In this document: piece by piece, positions 63,901 to 64,000 of the stretch
Numbering within the stretch: the stretch's first letter is position 1
How the letters are laid out: each line of letters starts with the position of its first letter
Assembly: GCA_008694505.1 (NCBI GenBank)
Contig: VZDJ01000623.1
Coordinates: 2,910,442-2,974,441, forward strand
Length of the DNA stretch: 64,000 bases
From: Cyanoderma ruficeps
Lineage: Eukaryota > Chordata > Aves > Passeriformes > Timaliidae
Direction of reading: 5' to 3'
The notes under the pieces: generated by a model
Told to the model about the DNA's origin: nothing
The model's database searches: none
What the model saw: only the letters and a program-made list of their open reading frames with translations
Translations under genes and position numbers: made by a program

Positions 63901-64000
63901 CCTTTCCCTCTGCCCTGATCTTTGAGCACCAATTCAATGGGCACAAAGCTCACCAATTCAAAAGCATTTTCCTTTGGATCTGGACCTCTGTCCTGTTAGC

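Overview
The window is ordinary vertebrate nuclear DNA, most likely from a bird. Coding sequence sits in short exons with GT/AG splice sites separated by long non-coding introns. The interspersed repeats are CR1-type LINE fragments typical of birds and other sauropsids. Two neighbouring genes are recognisable from their proteins. I see no bacterial operons, CRISPR arrays, tRNA or rRNA genes, or intact viral elements, and no convincing undescribed system.

Layout: (1) 1-5079 holds the last three coding exons of CAMK1D (calcium/calmodulin-dependent protein kinase ID) on the + strand. They encode the end of the autoinhibitory/calmodulin-binding segment and the Ser/Thr-rich tail, stop codon at 5077-5079. 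(2) 5080 to about 10.7 kb is probably the long CAMK1D 3' UTR. (3) About 10.7-24.6 kb is the intergenic space between two convergent genes, with CR1 fragments and some AT-rich blocks that look like conserved non-coding DNA. (4) 24.6-59.06 kb is CCDC3 on the - strand: exon 3 with stop at 26190-26465, a 31-kb intron, exon 2 at 57457-57631, a 1-kb intron, and CpG-rich exon 1 at 58619-59062. (5) 59.06-64.0 kb is the CCDC3 promoter side, starting with a purine-rich imperfect minisatellite and ending in a CR1 fragment.

The tail-to-tail CAMK1D/CCDC3 arrangement matches the order I know from human chromosome 10p13, so synteny supports both assignments. The genes act independently: CAMK1D encodes a cytoplasmic/nuclear signalling kinase and CCDC3 a secreted coiled-coil glycoprotein. 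The most useful correction is in CCDC3 exon 1. A 12-bp sequence is duplicated around a single N, adding 13 bases that break the reading frame. This looks like an unmerged contig overlap rather than a real mutation. Removing it gives a continuous 293-residue CCDC3. Most other open frames in the window are chance or repeat-derived.
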